64,000 bases of DNA from Bacteroidales bacterium (GCA_024686335.1 JAILCI010000022.1:41271-105270); one strand, 5' to 3'. Numbered from the stretch's first letter, positions 27,857 to 37,042 are shown. Program-made: numbers and translations. The notes: generated from the sequence alone by a model not told the origin.

Positions 27857-28501
27857 TTATTTTACGATATAGTCTACGTAGACGCCAGGGGTGTGGATCT
27901 GCTCCATAGGGATAGAACCTGTCGGAACCAGTTCTTTGGTTTCAACAATAACCAAGTCAGCAGCGGTGGCCATGGTGGGGTTGAAGTTTTGAGATGTGCC
28001 TTTGTAGATGCAGTTACCCATCTCATCGCAGATGCTTGCGCCGATGAGAGCTACGTCAGCGTGCAGCGGCATTTCCAAGAGATACTCTTTTCCGTCGATT
28101 TCGATGATGCGTTTGCCGTCAGCCACGATGGTGCCGAGACCAGTCTGTGTGAGCACGCCGCCCAGACCTGCGCCACCGCAACGGATACGCTCTGCCAAGG
28201 TGCCTTGAGGTACAAACTCGATCTCAAGCTCCTTGTCATTGAACTGCTGGATTGTGTCGGCATTGGTGCCGATATGGGATGCGATCAGTTTCTTGACCTG
28301 CTTGTTGGCGATCAACATGCCAATAGCTTGGTTCGGATAGGCGGTGTCATTACCGATAAGGATAAGGTCTTTAACGCCCTTCTTGGCGATACCTTCAATA
28401 ATCTTAACGGCGGAACCATTGCCTAAAAAACCGCCAAACATGATGGTCATGCCATCTTTAATGTGAGAAACTGCTTCTTCAACTGTGATAATTTTACTCA
28501 T
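27857..28501 (-). CDS. 3-oxoacid/butyrate-type CoA-transferase subunit A
   Basis: 214 residues. IMFGGFLGNGSAVKIIEGIAKKGVKDL and RCGGAGLGGVLTQTGLGT match the alpha subunit of family I CoA-transferases (AtoD/ScoA), which binds CoA; the catalytic glutamate lies in the beta subunit. No beta subunit is next to it on either side, which is unusual because the pair is almost always adjacent. Acetoacetate or butyrate is the likely substrate class. Confidence 0.85.
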   Translation of the reverse strand: MSKIITVEEAVSHIKDGMTIMFGGFLGNGSAVKIIEGIAKKGVKDLILIGNDTAYPNQAIGMLIANKQVKKLIASHIGTNADTIQQFNDKELEIEFVPQGTLAERIRCGGAGLGGVLTQTGLGTIVADGKRIIEIDGKEYLLEMPLHADVALIGASICDEMGNCIYKGTSQNFNPTMATAADLVIVETKELVPTGSIPMEQIHTPGVYVDYIVK

Positions 28502-28572
28502 TGTGATAAGTTTATGATATGATTACTATTAATTCTTAAATTTGATATATGTACCTTTAAATATGTAGCGGG

Positions 28573-28580
28573 CAAAAATA
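28573..28580 (-). promoter_or_regulatory. -7 box for the CoA-transferase gene
   Basis: Minus strand TATTTTTG, 71 bp before the ATG. Confidence 0.45.
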
Positions 28581-28625
28581 CATATTTTTTCTGAATGTTG
28601 TCGCCCTTTATTGTGACTTTCGAAA

Positions 28626-29030
28626 TTAATCTTCCTCAACCCTTTTCAAAATGGCAATGGCCTCCTCCCGATCATTCTTCAATTGCATGACCAACTCCGA
28701 CAAGTCCTTGAATCGCTGCTCTCCACGGATGCGGTTGATGATGCGGAACTCTATCTCCTGACCGTAGATGTCTTCTGAAAAATCGAAAAGGTTAATCTCT
28801 ATGGATAATTGCTCCAGATCCAAGGTGGGACGTGTGCCGATGTACATCATGCCGCCATAATATTGCTCAGCAATGAGAACCTGAACGGCATAAACCCCTT
28901 TTTCCAACCCTTCCTTCTCAACCAATTCGATGTTCGCTGTGGGAAATCCCATGGAGGTCCCGTTGTGATAACCGTGAATTACCCTGCCATGCAGCCATTT
29001 GTCATTCGCTAAGACATCACTCATTTTCAT
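28626..29030 (-). CDS. Stand-alone riboflavin kinase domain (RibF C-terminal type)
   Basis: 134 residues. RVIHGYHNGTSMGFPTANIE carries the PTAN motif that binds the riboflavin kinase Mg-ATP, and SIEINLFDFSEDIYG has the conserved glutamate. Bacterial RibF is normally about 310 residues with an N-terminal FAD synthetase domain; here that domain is absent and the sequence upstream is non-coding AT-rich DNA. The core motifs are intact, so it is probably a working kinase making FMN only. Start at 29030 or two codons later (29024). Confidence 0.8.
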   Translation of the reverse strand: MKMSDVLANDKWLHGRVIHGYHNGTSMGFPTANIELVEKEGLEKGVYAVQVLIAEQYYGGMMYIGTRPTLDLEQLSIEINLFDFSEDIYGQEIEFRIINRIRGEQRFKDLSELVMQLKNDREEAIAILKRVEED

Positions 29031-29055
29031 CCTTTTTCTATACCAAATAAGATTG

Positions 29056-29063
29056 CAAAACTA
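29056..29063 (-). promoter_or_regulatory. -7 box for the riboflavin kinase gene
   Basis: Minus strand TAGTTTTG, 25 bp before the ATG at 29030; operator A (29088-29104) lies 24 bp further upstream. Confidence 0.45.
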
Positions 29064-29087
29064 AAAAAAATATGATGAAAAGAGTAT

Positions 29088-29104
29088 TGTGTGAAAATTA
29101 CACA
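29088..29104. promoter_or_regulatory. Operator A, TGTGT-N7-ACACA
   Basis: Perfect inverted repeat with a 7-bp centre; first of three of the same form in this 646-bp spacer. Confidence 0.55.
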
Positions 29105-29292
29105 TGATTTTTTATGAAATATTCTTTTAAGAAACTATTTTTTTGATATTAATTATAAATAATTGTATAACAATAATATATATCTATTTTTAAAAAAATA
29201 TTTTCTTAAATATGTAATTTATTATAAACTATCACAAAATTAATAATTAATTACCATTCAATCTAGATAATATAAATAGTATTAATTTTTTT

Positions 29293-29309
29293 TGTGTAAA
29301 AAGTACACA
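29293..29309. promoter_or_regulatory. Operator B, TGTGT-N7-ACACA
   Basis: Same form as A; ends 17 bp before the -7 box at 29327-29334. Confidence 0.6.
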
Positions 29310-29326
29310 TAATTCAAATTATTTTA

Positions 29327-29334
29327 TATCTTTG
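29327..29334 (+). promoter_or_regulatory. Upstream promoter of the efflux region (-7 box)
   Basis: TATCTTTG followed by CCGCC; identical to the second -7 box at 29614-29621. Nothing long is encoded between the two. Confidence 0.5.
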
Positions 29335-29340
29335 CCGCCG

Positions 29341-29539
29341 CTAAGGAAATAATCCTTCAAAATATTAACAGCTTGATTTTAAATTATTTATGACCTTATT
29401 CAATAAAAAAAAACTTATAATTGCGACCCATAATTGATTGAACTCCTCCCTTTTTATCTACAATAAATAATAGATAGAAAGATTCTCAATTTCTGCAGAT
29501 TAAACTTTTATTTTTTTTAAGTGTCAGCACACTTTTTTT
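29341..29539 (+). ncRNA. Candidate ~200-nt small RNA or attenuated leader
   Basis: Bounded by the promoter at 29327 and a hairpin AAGTGT-cagc-ACACTT (29519-29534) with a T run. It contains a second stem-loop, arms 29451-29460 and 29471-29480, and no open frame worth calling. Existence is inferred from signals only. Confidence 0.35.
29519..29539 (+). terminator. Hairpin terminator between the twin promoters
   Basis: 6-bp stem, 4-nt loop, seven T after it; flanking A/T runs extend the pairing. Confidence 0.55.
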
Positions 29540-29576
29540 ATCTCATCAGAAGTTCTCGATTCTCTAATAAGAACAA

Positions 29577-29593
29577 TGTGTGTTTTCCACACA
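29577..29593. promoter_or_regulatory. Operator C, TGTGT-N7-ACACA
   Basis: Third copy; ends 20 bp before the -7 box at 29614. Confidence 0.6.
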
Positions 29594-29613
29594 TTATTAT
29601 AAATGATTTTTTC

Positions 29614-29621
29614 TATCTTTG
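29614..29621 (+). promoter_or_regulatory. -7 box of the efflux operon
   Basis: TATCTTTG, then GCCGC; the first start codon is 55 bp downstream. Confidence 0.55.
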
Positions 29622-29676
29622 CCGCTTTTGTATATATATTAAATAAGAATATTAATTAATTGATTTTCAATATATT

Positions 29677-31065
29677 ATGCTGATTTTCAAAGGAATGTCA
29701 AACACAAAAAATGTAAAAAATATGAGGAAAACTGCGAAGATGCCTGTTCTGGCTGTTTCCTTGCTGCTTGTCATCTCTATGATTTTGCCTCAAGGATTGT
29801 TTGCCCAGACTCAGGATTCTGTTCATGTAGATCTTCAGAAAGCAATTGAAATCGCATTGTCAGAGACTCCTACAATTCGTATCGCAGATCGTGATATTCA
29901 AGTTAAACAATGGTATAAGAAGGAGCAGATCGCTGCCCTTTTCCCGGATGCATCAATCGCTGCCAACTATAACCGCACCCTGCTCAAACAACAGATGTCT
30001 ATGGATATGGGCGGCCAGACGATGAACATCAAGGTTGGTCGTGACAATACGTACTCTGCCGGTGTCAATGTTTCGCTCCCGCTTATTGCTCCTGCGTTAT
30101 GGTCCAATCTTAAGCTCAGCTCTATGGATATTGAGCTTGCTCAAGAGGCAGCCCGCTCTTCAAAACTGGAGCTTGTAAATCAAGTGAAACAAGCCTATTA
30201 CATGTATTTGTTGGCTAAACAGTCCTACGACGTGCTGCAAAAGAGCTACGCAAACATTGAGGCCAGCAATCAGTTAGTTACCAATTCCTATAATCAGGGC
30301 TTGGTCTCTGAGTTTGAAAAATTGCGTTCTGACGTGGCCCTCCAGAACCAACGTCCCGCAGTTAGCTCAGCAGCCAAGAGTGTCCGTTTGGCCAATATGC
30401 GCCTCAAGGTTCTTCTCGGTATGAATATAGATGAACCAGTTATCTTTGATGGTCAGCTGGACGACTATGAGCAGAGTGTCCTCTCTGCTACAATGCCTAC
30501 CGAACAGGAAATCCAATTGGCCCATAATTCCGCTTTGCGTCAGTTAGACCTTGGCATTCAGGAACTGGAACAGTCTAAGAAGATTATAACAGGTTCTGCT
30601 CTTCCGATGGTTGCTCTTGCAGGAGCCTTCCAGTATTCCGGCATGGGCGACGACGGACAGAAATTCAACAACTATCCCTACTCATACGTAGCCCTCTCTT
30701 TACAGGTGCCCATCATCTCCTGGGTTTCCACCTCTTTCAAACTGAAACAGTCAGACTTGAATATTGAGAACATGCGTGACCAACGTCTCGACGCGGAGCG
30801 TAACCTACGTATCGGTGTCCAAAGTTATCTCAACGATATGCAGCAGGCTATTGAGGATATCGCTGCTGACCGCGAGACACTACAACAGGCTCAGAAAGCC
30901 TATGAGATTGCGCAAAAACAATATGAGGTGGGTATGAACACTTGGCTCGACCTTAACACGGCAGAGCTTACCCTTACCAATACGCGCCTGACCTATTGTC
31001 AGTCCATATTTAACTATCTCACTGCTAAGGCGAATCTTGATGCGACACTTGGTGTGGAGAATTAA
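29677..31065 (+). CDS. TolC-family outer membrane efflux protein
   Basis: 462 residues as listed; better signal-peptide starts exist at 29695 and 29725 (MRKTAKMPVLAVSLL..., cleaved after FAQ). Two repeated halves of long alpha-helical hairpins (VKQAYYMYLLAKQSYDVLQKSY and AYEIAQKQYEVGMNTWLDL) are typical of TolC/OprM. It forms the outer membrane duct of the tripartite pump whose adaptor and RND permease genes follow at 35 and 51 bp. Expression is probably governed by the operator-bearing region upstream. Confidence 0.9.
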   Translation: MLIFKGMSNTKNVKNMRKTAKMPVLAVSLLLVISMILPQGLFAQTQDSVHVDLQKAIEIALSETPTIRIADRDIQVKQWYKKEQIAALFPDASIAANYNRTLLKQQMSMDMGGQTMNIKVGRDNTYSAGVNVSLPLIAPALWSNLKLSSMDIELAQEAARSSKLELVNQVKQAYYMYLLAKQSYDVLQKSYANIEASNQLVTNSYNQGLVSEFEKLRSDVALQNQRPAVSSAAKSVRLANMRLKVLLGMNIDEPVIFDGQLDDYEQSVLSATMPTEQEIQLAHNSALRQLDLGIQELEQSKKIITGSALPMVALAGAFQYSGMGDDGQKFNNYPYSYVALSLQVPIISWVSTSFKLKQSDLNIENMRDQRLDAERNLRIGVQSYLNDMQQAIEDIAADRETLQQAQKAYEIAQKQYEVGMNTWLDLNTAELTLTNTRLTYCQSIFNYLTAKANLDATLGVEN

Positions 31066-31100
31066 TCATCATTCAATGACGAAAAATAATAAATAAACAT

Positions 31101-32117
31101 ATGAAAAAATTAACCTATTTATTCGCTATTTTAGCCGTAGGCACGCTGATGCTCGTCGGCTGTAACAAAAAGGATGCCACAACATCAGCTGGCAGCCAGA
31201 AAATGACCATCCGTACCCAACAGGTTCATCTGCAAGAGATCGAGCAGACATATGAATATACTGCAATCGTGGAAGCTAATGCCGTTAACAACATTGCACC
31301 CCTCACCGGCGGCCGTATCGACAAGATTTATGTTGAGGTCGGTGACCGTGTCAGCAAGGGCAAAGTGCTCGTTCAGATGAATGAGAACAGCCTCAAACAG
31401 TCTAAGGCTCAGCTCGATAACCTTAAGGCTAGTTTTAACCGTATTGATGAGCTTTATAAGGTGGGCGGTACCTCCAAGTCCGACTGGGATGCCATTAAAA
31501 CCCAACTCGATGTGGCCCAGACTACCTATGATAACTTGCTTGAGAATACTCGTCTGATTAGCCCTATCTCTGGCGTCGTTACCCAGCGTAACTATGACAG
31601 TGGCGACCTCTATGGTGGCCTTCCAGTGGTTCAAGTGCAGCAGATTACGCCTGTGAAGATGAATATCAACATCTCCGAGACTCTCTTCAAAAAGGTTAAG
31701 GTCGGCACTCCGGTGACCGTCAAGGTGGATGCATACGGTGATGAAGAGTTCAAGGGCAAGGTGAGCCTTATCTATCCGACGATGGACGGCGCTACCCATA
31801 CATTCCCTGTCGAGGTGCAGTTGGCTAACTCCGACAGCCGCGTGCGCCCGGGTATGTACGCCCGTGTGACCATCAACTTTGGCACTCAGAGCCATGTAGT
31901 CGTCCCTGACGAGGCTATCTTCCGTCAGCAGGGTTCCGGTAATCGCTATGTCTACGTATATGAAAATGGTAAGGTCTCCTTCGTACAAGTGGAGGTCGGT
32001 CGCCATGTAGACACAAACTACGAATTGCTCAGCGGTGATGTCCAAGACGGTGATGTGGTTGCCACTACTGGCCTCGCACGTCTGAAAGACGGTCTCGAAG
32101 TCAATGTCGCCAAATAA
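31101..32117 (+). CDS. RND efflux periplasmic adaptor (lipoprotein)
   Basis: 338 residues. Lipobox MLVGC near residue 21 anchors it to a membrane. Then barrel-sandwich hybrid halves (GGRIDKIYVEVGDRVSKGKVL and TRLISPISGVVTQRNYDSGD), a short helical hairpin of about 60 residues, a beta-barrel domain and a membrane-proximal domain. It joins the RND permease to the TolC-type duct. Confidence 0.93.
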   Translation: MKKLTYLFAILAVGTLMLVGCNKKDATTSAGSQKMTIRTQQVHLQEIEQTYEYTAIVEANAVNNIAPLTGGRIDKIYVEVGDRVSKGKVLVQMNENSLKQSKAQLDNLKASFNRIDELYKVGGTSKSDWDAIKTQLDVAQTTYDNLLENTRLISPISGVVTQRNYDSGDLYGGLPVVQVQQITPVKMNINISETLFKKVKVGTPVTVKVDAYGDEEFKGKVSLIYPTMDGATHTFPVEVQLANSDSRVRPGMYARVTINFGTQSHVVVPDEAIFRQQGSGNRYVYVYENGKVSFVQVEVGRHVDTNYELLSGDVQDGDVVATTGLARLKDGLEVNVAK

Positions 32118-32168
32118 TCAACCCATATCTTAATAATTTAATAGTTTCATATCTTAATAACAATATAG

Positions 32169-35100
32169 ATGAGTTTATATCAGAAAGCGGTCGCAAGACC
32201 CATCATGACGGGGTTGATATATATCGCGGTAATCATTATCGGTATCTTCTCCCTGACGAAACTGCCAGTGGATATGTTTCCTCACATGGACGGCAATACC
32301 ATCATGGTGATGACAGTCTATGGCGGTGCCAGCGCCCAGGATATTGAGGATAACGTCTCTAAGCCTATTGAGAATGTGCTCAACACGCTCAGTGACCTTA
32401 AACATATCACCTCTAACTCCAAAGAGAATTATTCGATTGTATATCTCGAATTTGAGTATGGTGTCGATATCGACCAGAAGACCAATGATGTGCGTGATAA
32501 ATTGGATATGGTGAAGTCGGCACTGCCTGACGGCGCCAATTCCCCCTACCTGTTCAAGTTCAGTGCAGATGATATGCCTATTATGATGCTCTCCGTCAAG
32601 TCTGGACAGAGCACCCAGGCCCTCTACAAGATCTTGGACGATAAGGTGGCTTCACCTCTGAGCCGTATCAGCGGCGTCGGTGCCGTCTCTATCTCCGGTG
32701 CTCCGCAACGTGAGATCCAGGTCTATTGCGACCCCTATAAACTTGAGAGCTATAACCTGACAATAGAGAGCATTGCTTCTATCCTGGGCGCAGAAAACCG
32801 TAACGTCTCCCTGGGTATCGTTGATGTGGGTTCCAAGACCTACTCAATGCGTGTGGATGGCGAGTTTGATAGTGCTGACGAGATGGAAAATGTTGTCGTT
32901 GGTAGCTTTAATAATAAGAATGTATACCTGAAGGATGTCGCCATGGTGAAAGACACCCTGCAGGAGCGTATGCAGGAGTCATACACCGACGGTCAACGCG
33001 GTGCAATGGTTATCATTCAGAAGCAGACCGGCGCCAATACCGTTAAAATCTGTCAGAGTGTGTTGGAACAGCTTCCTGATATTCGTAAGTCTTTGCCCGC
33101 CGATGTCGAGTTGAATGTCCTGGTGGATAACTCCGAGAACATCACCAATACTATCGATAGCTTGGAGGAGACGATTCTTATCATCTTGCTCCTCGTGGTT
33201 GTCGTCGTGCTCTTCTTCTTGGGCCGTTGGCGTGCCACCATCATCATTGCCATCGTGGTGCCTGTCTCCTTGATAGCGGCATTTATCTACTTGCTGGCCA
33301 CGGGCAATACGCTGAACATCATCTCACTCTCCTCTATCTCCATCGCCATCGGTCTGGTTGTCGACGACTCCATTGTGGTCTTGGAGAATATCACTACCCA
33401 TATTGAACGAGGGTCTAAACCGAAGGCGGCAGCAGTCTTCGCTACCAGCGAGGTCTCCCTCTCTATTATCGCTTCCACATTGGTGATCATTGCCGTGTTC
33501 TTGCCGTTGACATTCCTCACCGGTATGGCTGGTGTGCTCTTCAAACAGTTGGGCTGGATTGTCACCATTGTGATCACTGTCTCCCTGGCAGCCGCTATGA
33601 CGCTGACGCCTATGCTGAGCTCCCTGCTCCTAAAGAAGAATCCTAAGAAGAGCAAATGGTTCGCTAAGGTTTATGCCCCCATTGAGCGATTCCTCGCCTG
33701 GTTAGATGAGGCTTATGCACGTGTACTCCGTTGGTGTGTTAACCATCGTAAGACCGTTGTCATCACAGCTACAGCAATATTCCTCGCCAGCCTCTCCCTG
33801 CTTCTAATTATCCCGACAGAGTTCTTCCCTGCTCAAGATAATGCCCGTTTGAGCCTTACCGTCAAACTGCCGCAAGGTACTCGCGTGGAGACAACCAAAG
33901 CGCTGGGTGATCAGATTGTCGATGAGATCCGTGAGAAATATCCTGATGAGGTCAAGACAATCAACTACTCTGTGGGTATGCCTGATGAGGACAATACCTT
34001 CAGCTTGATGCGTGATAACGGTACCCACTTGCTCTCCTTCAACATCCGTTTGGTGAAGAAGACCGAGCGTGACAAGTTCATTACAGAGATCGCCGATGGT
34101 ATCCGTGAGATTATGCGACAGCATATAGAAATCGCTACTTATACAGTCTCCACAGGTCAGGGTAGTATGGGTGGACAGTCTATTGTCGACATTGAGCTTT
34201 ACTGTTATGACTTCAATACCACTGACCAGTTCGCTGCTGACCTTGCCGCACGTATGCGCCAGGTGGAGGGCTGCTCTGAGGTACTCATCAGCCGTGACGA
34301 ATATACGCCTGAACTGGAGGTTGTCTTCGACCGCCAGAAACTCGCCGAGAATGGATTGAATTCCACTACGGCTGCCAGCTATGTGCGCAACCGTTTCAAC
34401 GGATATACCGCTTCCCAGTTCCGTGAGGATGGTGATGAGTATAATATCCGTGTTCGATACGCCCCTGAGTTCCGTAACGATATTCATGCTATAGAAAATA
34501 TCTTGATCTACAATAGCCGTGGCCAAGGTATCCGCGTAGGTGATGTGGGTAAGGTTGTTGAAACATTTACCCCGCCGACCATCGTTCGTAAAGACCGTGA
34601 GCGTATGGTTAAGGTCTCCTGCGTTGTGGCTAAGGGTGCTGCATTGAGTGAACTGGTAGCAGCTGCTGAAAATGAGCTGAAGCGGATGGATGTGCCTACC
34701 ACATTGGATTACAAAATCGGTGGTACTTGGGAAGATCAGCAGGAAGCCTTCGGCGATATGTTTATGCTCATGGCCCTTATCGTGATTCTCGTCTATGTGG
34801 TGATGGCTGCTCAGTTTGAGTCCTTCACCTATCCGTTCGTCATCATGTTCTCCATCCTCTACGCTTTGACAGGTGTGTTGATAGGTCTGGCAGTTACCCA
34901 AACTGCTTTAGGTATCATGGCCCTCATCGGTATCATGATGCTGATTGGTATCGTCGTCAAGAACGGTATTGTGCTTGTCGACTATACAAGCCTATGCGTA
35001 GAGCGTGGTATGAGTATTAAAGACGCTGTCGTCGCAGGTGGCCGTTCTCGTCTACGTCCTATCTTGATGACAACCCTTACCACTGTGCTTGGTATGATTC

Positions 35101-35306
35101 CATTGGCCATTGACCATGGTGAGGGCGCCGAGATGTGGAACTCCATGGGTATGGTTGTCGCTTGGGGTCTTTCTATCTCTACTTTGGTGACCCTGATTCT
35201 TATCCCGGTAATCTTCAGTAAGTTCGCTGAGTGGAACGCAAAGGGTAAAGCCCGTCGCCGCGAACGCCGCGAACGTAACAAGGCCCTCGGCGTCAACGAA
35301 GTCTAA
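32169..35306 (+). CDS. RND efflux permease (AcrB/HAE1 type)
   Basis: 1045 residues with 12 transmembrane segments (one near the N terminus, five around 335-470, one near 525, five around 855-1010) and two large periplasmic loops. Proton-relay positions are consistent: GLVVDDSIVVLEN carries the paired aspartates of TM4. LPVDMFPHMDGNTIMVMTVYGGAS is typical of Bacteroidota HAE1 pumps. Exports hydrophobic or amphiphilic compounds with proton uptake; the substrate cannot be told. Confidence 0.95.
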   Translation: MSLYQKAVARPIMTGLIYIAVIIIGIFSLTKLPVDMFPHMDGNTIMVMTVYGGASAQDIEDNVSKPIENVLNTLSDLKHITSNSKENYSIVYLEFEYGVDIDQKTNDVRDKLDMVKSALPDGANSPYLFKFSADDMPIMMLSVKSGQSTQALYKILDDKVASPLSRISGVGAVSISGAPQREIQVYCDPYKLESYNLTIESIASILGAENRNVSLGIVDVGSKTYSMRVDGEFDSADEMENVVVGSFNNKNVYLKDVAMVKDTLQERMQESYTDGQRGAMVIIQKQTGANTVKICQSVLEQLPDIRKSLPADVELNVLVDNSENITNTIDSLEETILIILLLVVVVVLFFLGRWRATIIIAIVVPVSLIAAFIYLLATGNTLNIISLSSISIAIGLVVDDSIVVLENITTHIERGSKPKAAAVFATSEVSLSIIASTLVIIAVFLPLTFLTGMAGVLFKQLGWIVTIVITVSLAAAMTLTPMLSSLLLKKNPKKSKWFAKVYAPIERFLAWLDEAYARVLRWCVNHRKTVVITATAIFLASLSLLLIIPTEFFPAQDNARLSLTVKLPQGTRVETTKALGDQIVDEIREKYPDEVKTINYSVGMPDEDNTFSLMRDNGTHLLSFNIRLVKKTERDKFITEIADGIREIMRQHIEIATYTVSTGQGSMGGQSIVDIELYCYDFNTTDQFAADLAARMRQVEGCSEVLISRDEYTPELEVVFDRQKLAENGLNSTTAASYVRNRFNGYTASQFREDGDEYNIRVRYAPEFRNDIHAIENILIYNSRGQGIRVGDVGKVVETFTPPTIVRKDRERMVKVSCVVAKGAALSELVAAAENELKRMDVPTTLDYKIGGTWEDQQEAFGDMFMLMALIVILVYVVMAAQFESFTYPFVIMFSILYALTGVLIGLAVTQTALGIMALIGIMMLIGIVVKNGIVLVDYTSLCVERGMSIKDAVVAGGRSRLRPILMTTLTTVLGMIPLAIDHGEGAEMWNSMGMVVAWGLSISTLVTLILIPVIFSKFAEWNAKGKARRRERRERNKALGVNEV

Positions 35307-35347
35307 TTATAATTCAACAGTTAAACATATAACAATTCAATATAACA

Positions 35348-35653
35348 ATGAAAGCCGTTTTCATATCATTATATCAAGCCTTCTATGACGAAGTGCTGGA
35401 AATCCTTGACAAAAACGAGATCCGAGGCTTTACCTTCTGGAATGAGGTGCAGGGTAGGGGCTCTGATGACGGTGAACCTCACTATGGAACTCACGCTTGG
35501 CCCACTCTGAACTCCGCTATTCTCGCTTTTGTCCCTGATGAAAAAGTGGATCCTCTTTTACAAGATATCCACAATCTCGATGCCTCTGCCGAGCAACAGG
35601 GACTCCGCGCATTTGTTTGGAAAATTGAGGAGATAACCGATAAATCTTTCTAA
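35348..35653 (+). CDS. PII-like small protein in the efflux operon
   Basis: 101 residues, 41 bp after the permease stop. The beta-alpha-beta pattern (MKAVFISLYQAFYDEVLEILDKNEIRGFT...) and SAILAFVPDEKVDPLLQDI resemble PII-fold proteins such as those found beside RND pumps. The segment GRGSDDGEPHYGTHAWPTLN is in the place of the T-loop. It might sense a ligand and tune the pump. No ligand motif of classical GlnB is visible. Confidence 0.6.
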   Translation: MKAVFISLYQAFYDEVLEILDKNEIRGFTFWNEVQGRGSDDGEPHYGTHAWPTLNSAILAFVPDEKVDPLLQDIHNLDASAEQQGLRAFVWKIEEITDKSF

Positions 35654-35698
35654 CAATCTATTGGTGATAAAAAAATTATTTTCGTTTTAAATAAATTG

Positions 35699-35706
35699 TA
35701 TATTTG
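35699..35706 (+). promoter_or_regulatory. -7 box of the TonB/OmpA-like gene
   Basis: TATATTTG, 34 bp before the ATG at 35741. Confidence 0.5.
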
Positions 35707-35740
35707 CAGCCTCGAAAATTATAAAATAACAATAGATAGT

Positions 35741-36835
35741 ATGAAAAATTTATCATCTCTTTTCGGAATGCTGGCAGCGTTTGTTTTAATATGCTGCTAT
35801 TCTGCTAGTTACGCTCAGTGCGATGGGGATATGGGATTTCTCTATGGCAAGAAAACGGACTGCCAGAAGTATGGCTTTGCCATTGTGAAAGCCGACTCAA
35901 ACGGTCAACATGTGACCCCGACATCCGCGCTTTCCTTGCCTCACTTCAAAGGTGGCAACAAGGCAATGTGCCGTTACATCAACAAAACAAAGGTTTATCC
36001 GGTTAATTTGAAAAGCCAGAAAGCCTCCGGTACAACGGTTGTTCAAGCCCTTGTAAAAGCCGATAGCACCCTTGAAGACATCCATGTGGTGAGCACTTCT
36101 GGCTATCAGGAGTTTGACGACGAGGCTTTGCGCGTTGTTAAATCCTTCCCCAAGATTTGCCCCGCTACACAAAGCTGCGAGCCAATTGACTTCATCGTCC
36201 AAATTCCTGTGACCTTCTCTCCTGAAGAGGAAGAGGCTAAAGAGAAACTGGCCGAACAGAAGAAACTCGTCAAGAACATAGGACCGATCACCCTCTACTT
36301 TGAGAATGACCGTCCGGATCCTAGAACTACGCAAGATGTCACTTCTACCGACTATAAGACTCTCTATGATGCTTATATGGGCAAGAAGACTGAATATGTA
36401 CAATCTTCCGGTAAGAACCTCTCTGGCGCAGACAAATCCAATGCTGAAGGCCAAATGACTGGATTCTTCAATGACTCTATCGAGACTGGTTACGATCGTC
36501 TTGTGAAATTCACTGACGCTATCGTGGAACTTCTCGAAGATGGTCAGTCTGTCTCCTTCACCATCAGCGGCTTCGCTAGCCCTCTGAGCAACAGTACCTA
36601 TAACCAACACCTCTCTTCTCGTCGTATCGAGAGCGTCCTGAACTATATGAAGCAGGCTAAGGGTGGTGCCCTCGCTCCTTACATCGATGGTTCTAAACCT
36701 GGTCTTACCATCACTAAGAACCCGACTGGCGAGGTTAAACGTACCGAATCTTCCGACGCCGTAAGCGTGACCGTCTATGGTCTGGCTGCTGCTAAGGACA
36801 GAAAGATTGTCATCCACAACCTGAACGTTTACTAG
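35741..36835 (+). CDS. Exported protein with TonB C-terminal-like and OmpA-like domains
   Basis: 364 residues from the ATG at 35741 (MKNLSSLFGMLAAFV), signal peptide ending SYAQ. Residues about 70-145 match the TonB C-terminal fold (GTTVVQALVKADSTLEDIHVV, YQEFDDEALRVVKSFP). The last 150 residues resemble an OmpA/peptidoglycan-binding domain (LYFENDRPDPRTTQ, VSFTISGFASPLSNSTYNQH, LSSRRIESVLNYM). It would sit in the periplasm or outer membrane and hold the cell wall. Strong terminator after it. Confidence 0.75.
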   Translation: MKNLSSLFGMLAAFVLICCYSASYAQCDGDMGFLYGKKTDCQKYGFAIVKADSNGQHVTPTSALSLPHFKGGNKAMCRYINKTKVYPVNLKSQKASGTTVVQALVKADSTLEDIHVVSTSGYQEFDDEALRVVKSFPKICPATQSCEPIDFIVQIPVTFSPEEEEAKEKLAEQKKLVKNIGPITLYFENDRPDPRTTQDVTSTDYKTLYDAYMGKKTEYVQSSGKNLSGADKSNAEGQMTGFFNDSIETGYDRLVKFTDAIVELLEDGQSVSFTISGFASPLSNSTYNQHLSSRRIESVLNYMKQAKGGALAPYIDGSKPGLTITKNPTGEVKRTESSDAVSVTVYGLAAAKDRKIVIHNLNVY

Positions 36836-36852
36836 AATTAATATACATTACG

Positions 36853-36885
36853 AAAGGGCTTCCATCACGGAGGCCCTTTTTTTTT
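36853..36885 (+). terminator. Rho-independent terminator
   Basis: Arms 36853-36863 and 36869-36879, 11 bp with one G-U pair, then a T run. Confidence 0.85.
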
Positions 36886-36965
36886 GTTTCCTACATCTTA
36901 TATTTTTCAATTGGATTTCTGTAAAAATGTGATGTTTTTTTGAACAACACATCTGGATTTTTTTT

Positions 36966-36973
36966 TATTTTTG
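36966..36973 (+). promoter_or_regulatory. -7 box of gatE-gatD
   Basis: TATTTTTG, 69 bp before the gatE ATG. Confidence 0.5.
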
Positions 36974-37042
36974 TGCCTTCATTTTTTAAGGTACCCCACC
37001 TTTTGAGTTGTAAGAAATTCTAACTAAAATACAAAACCTTAT

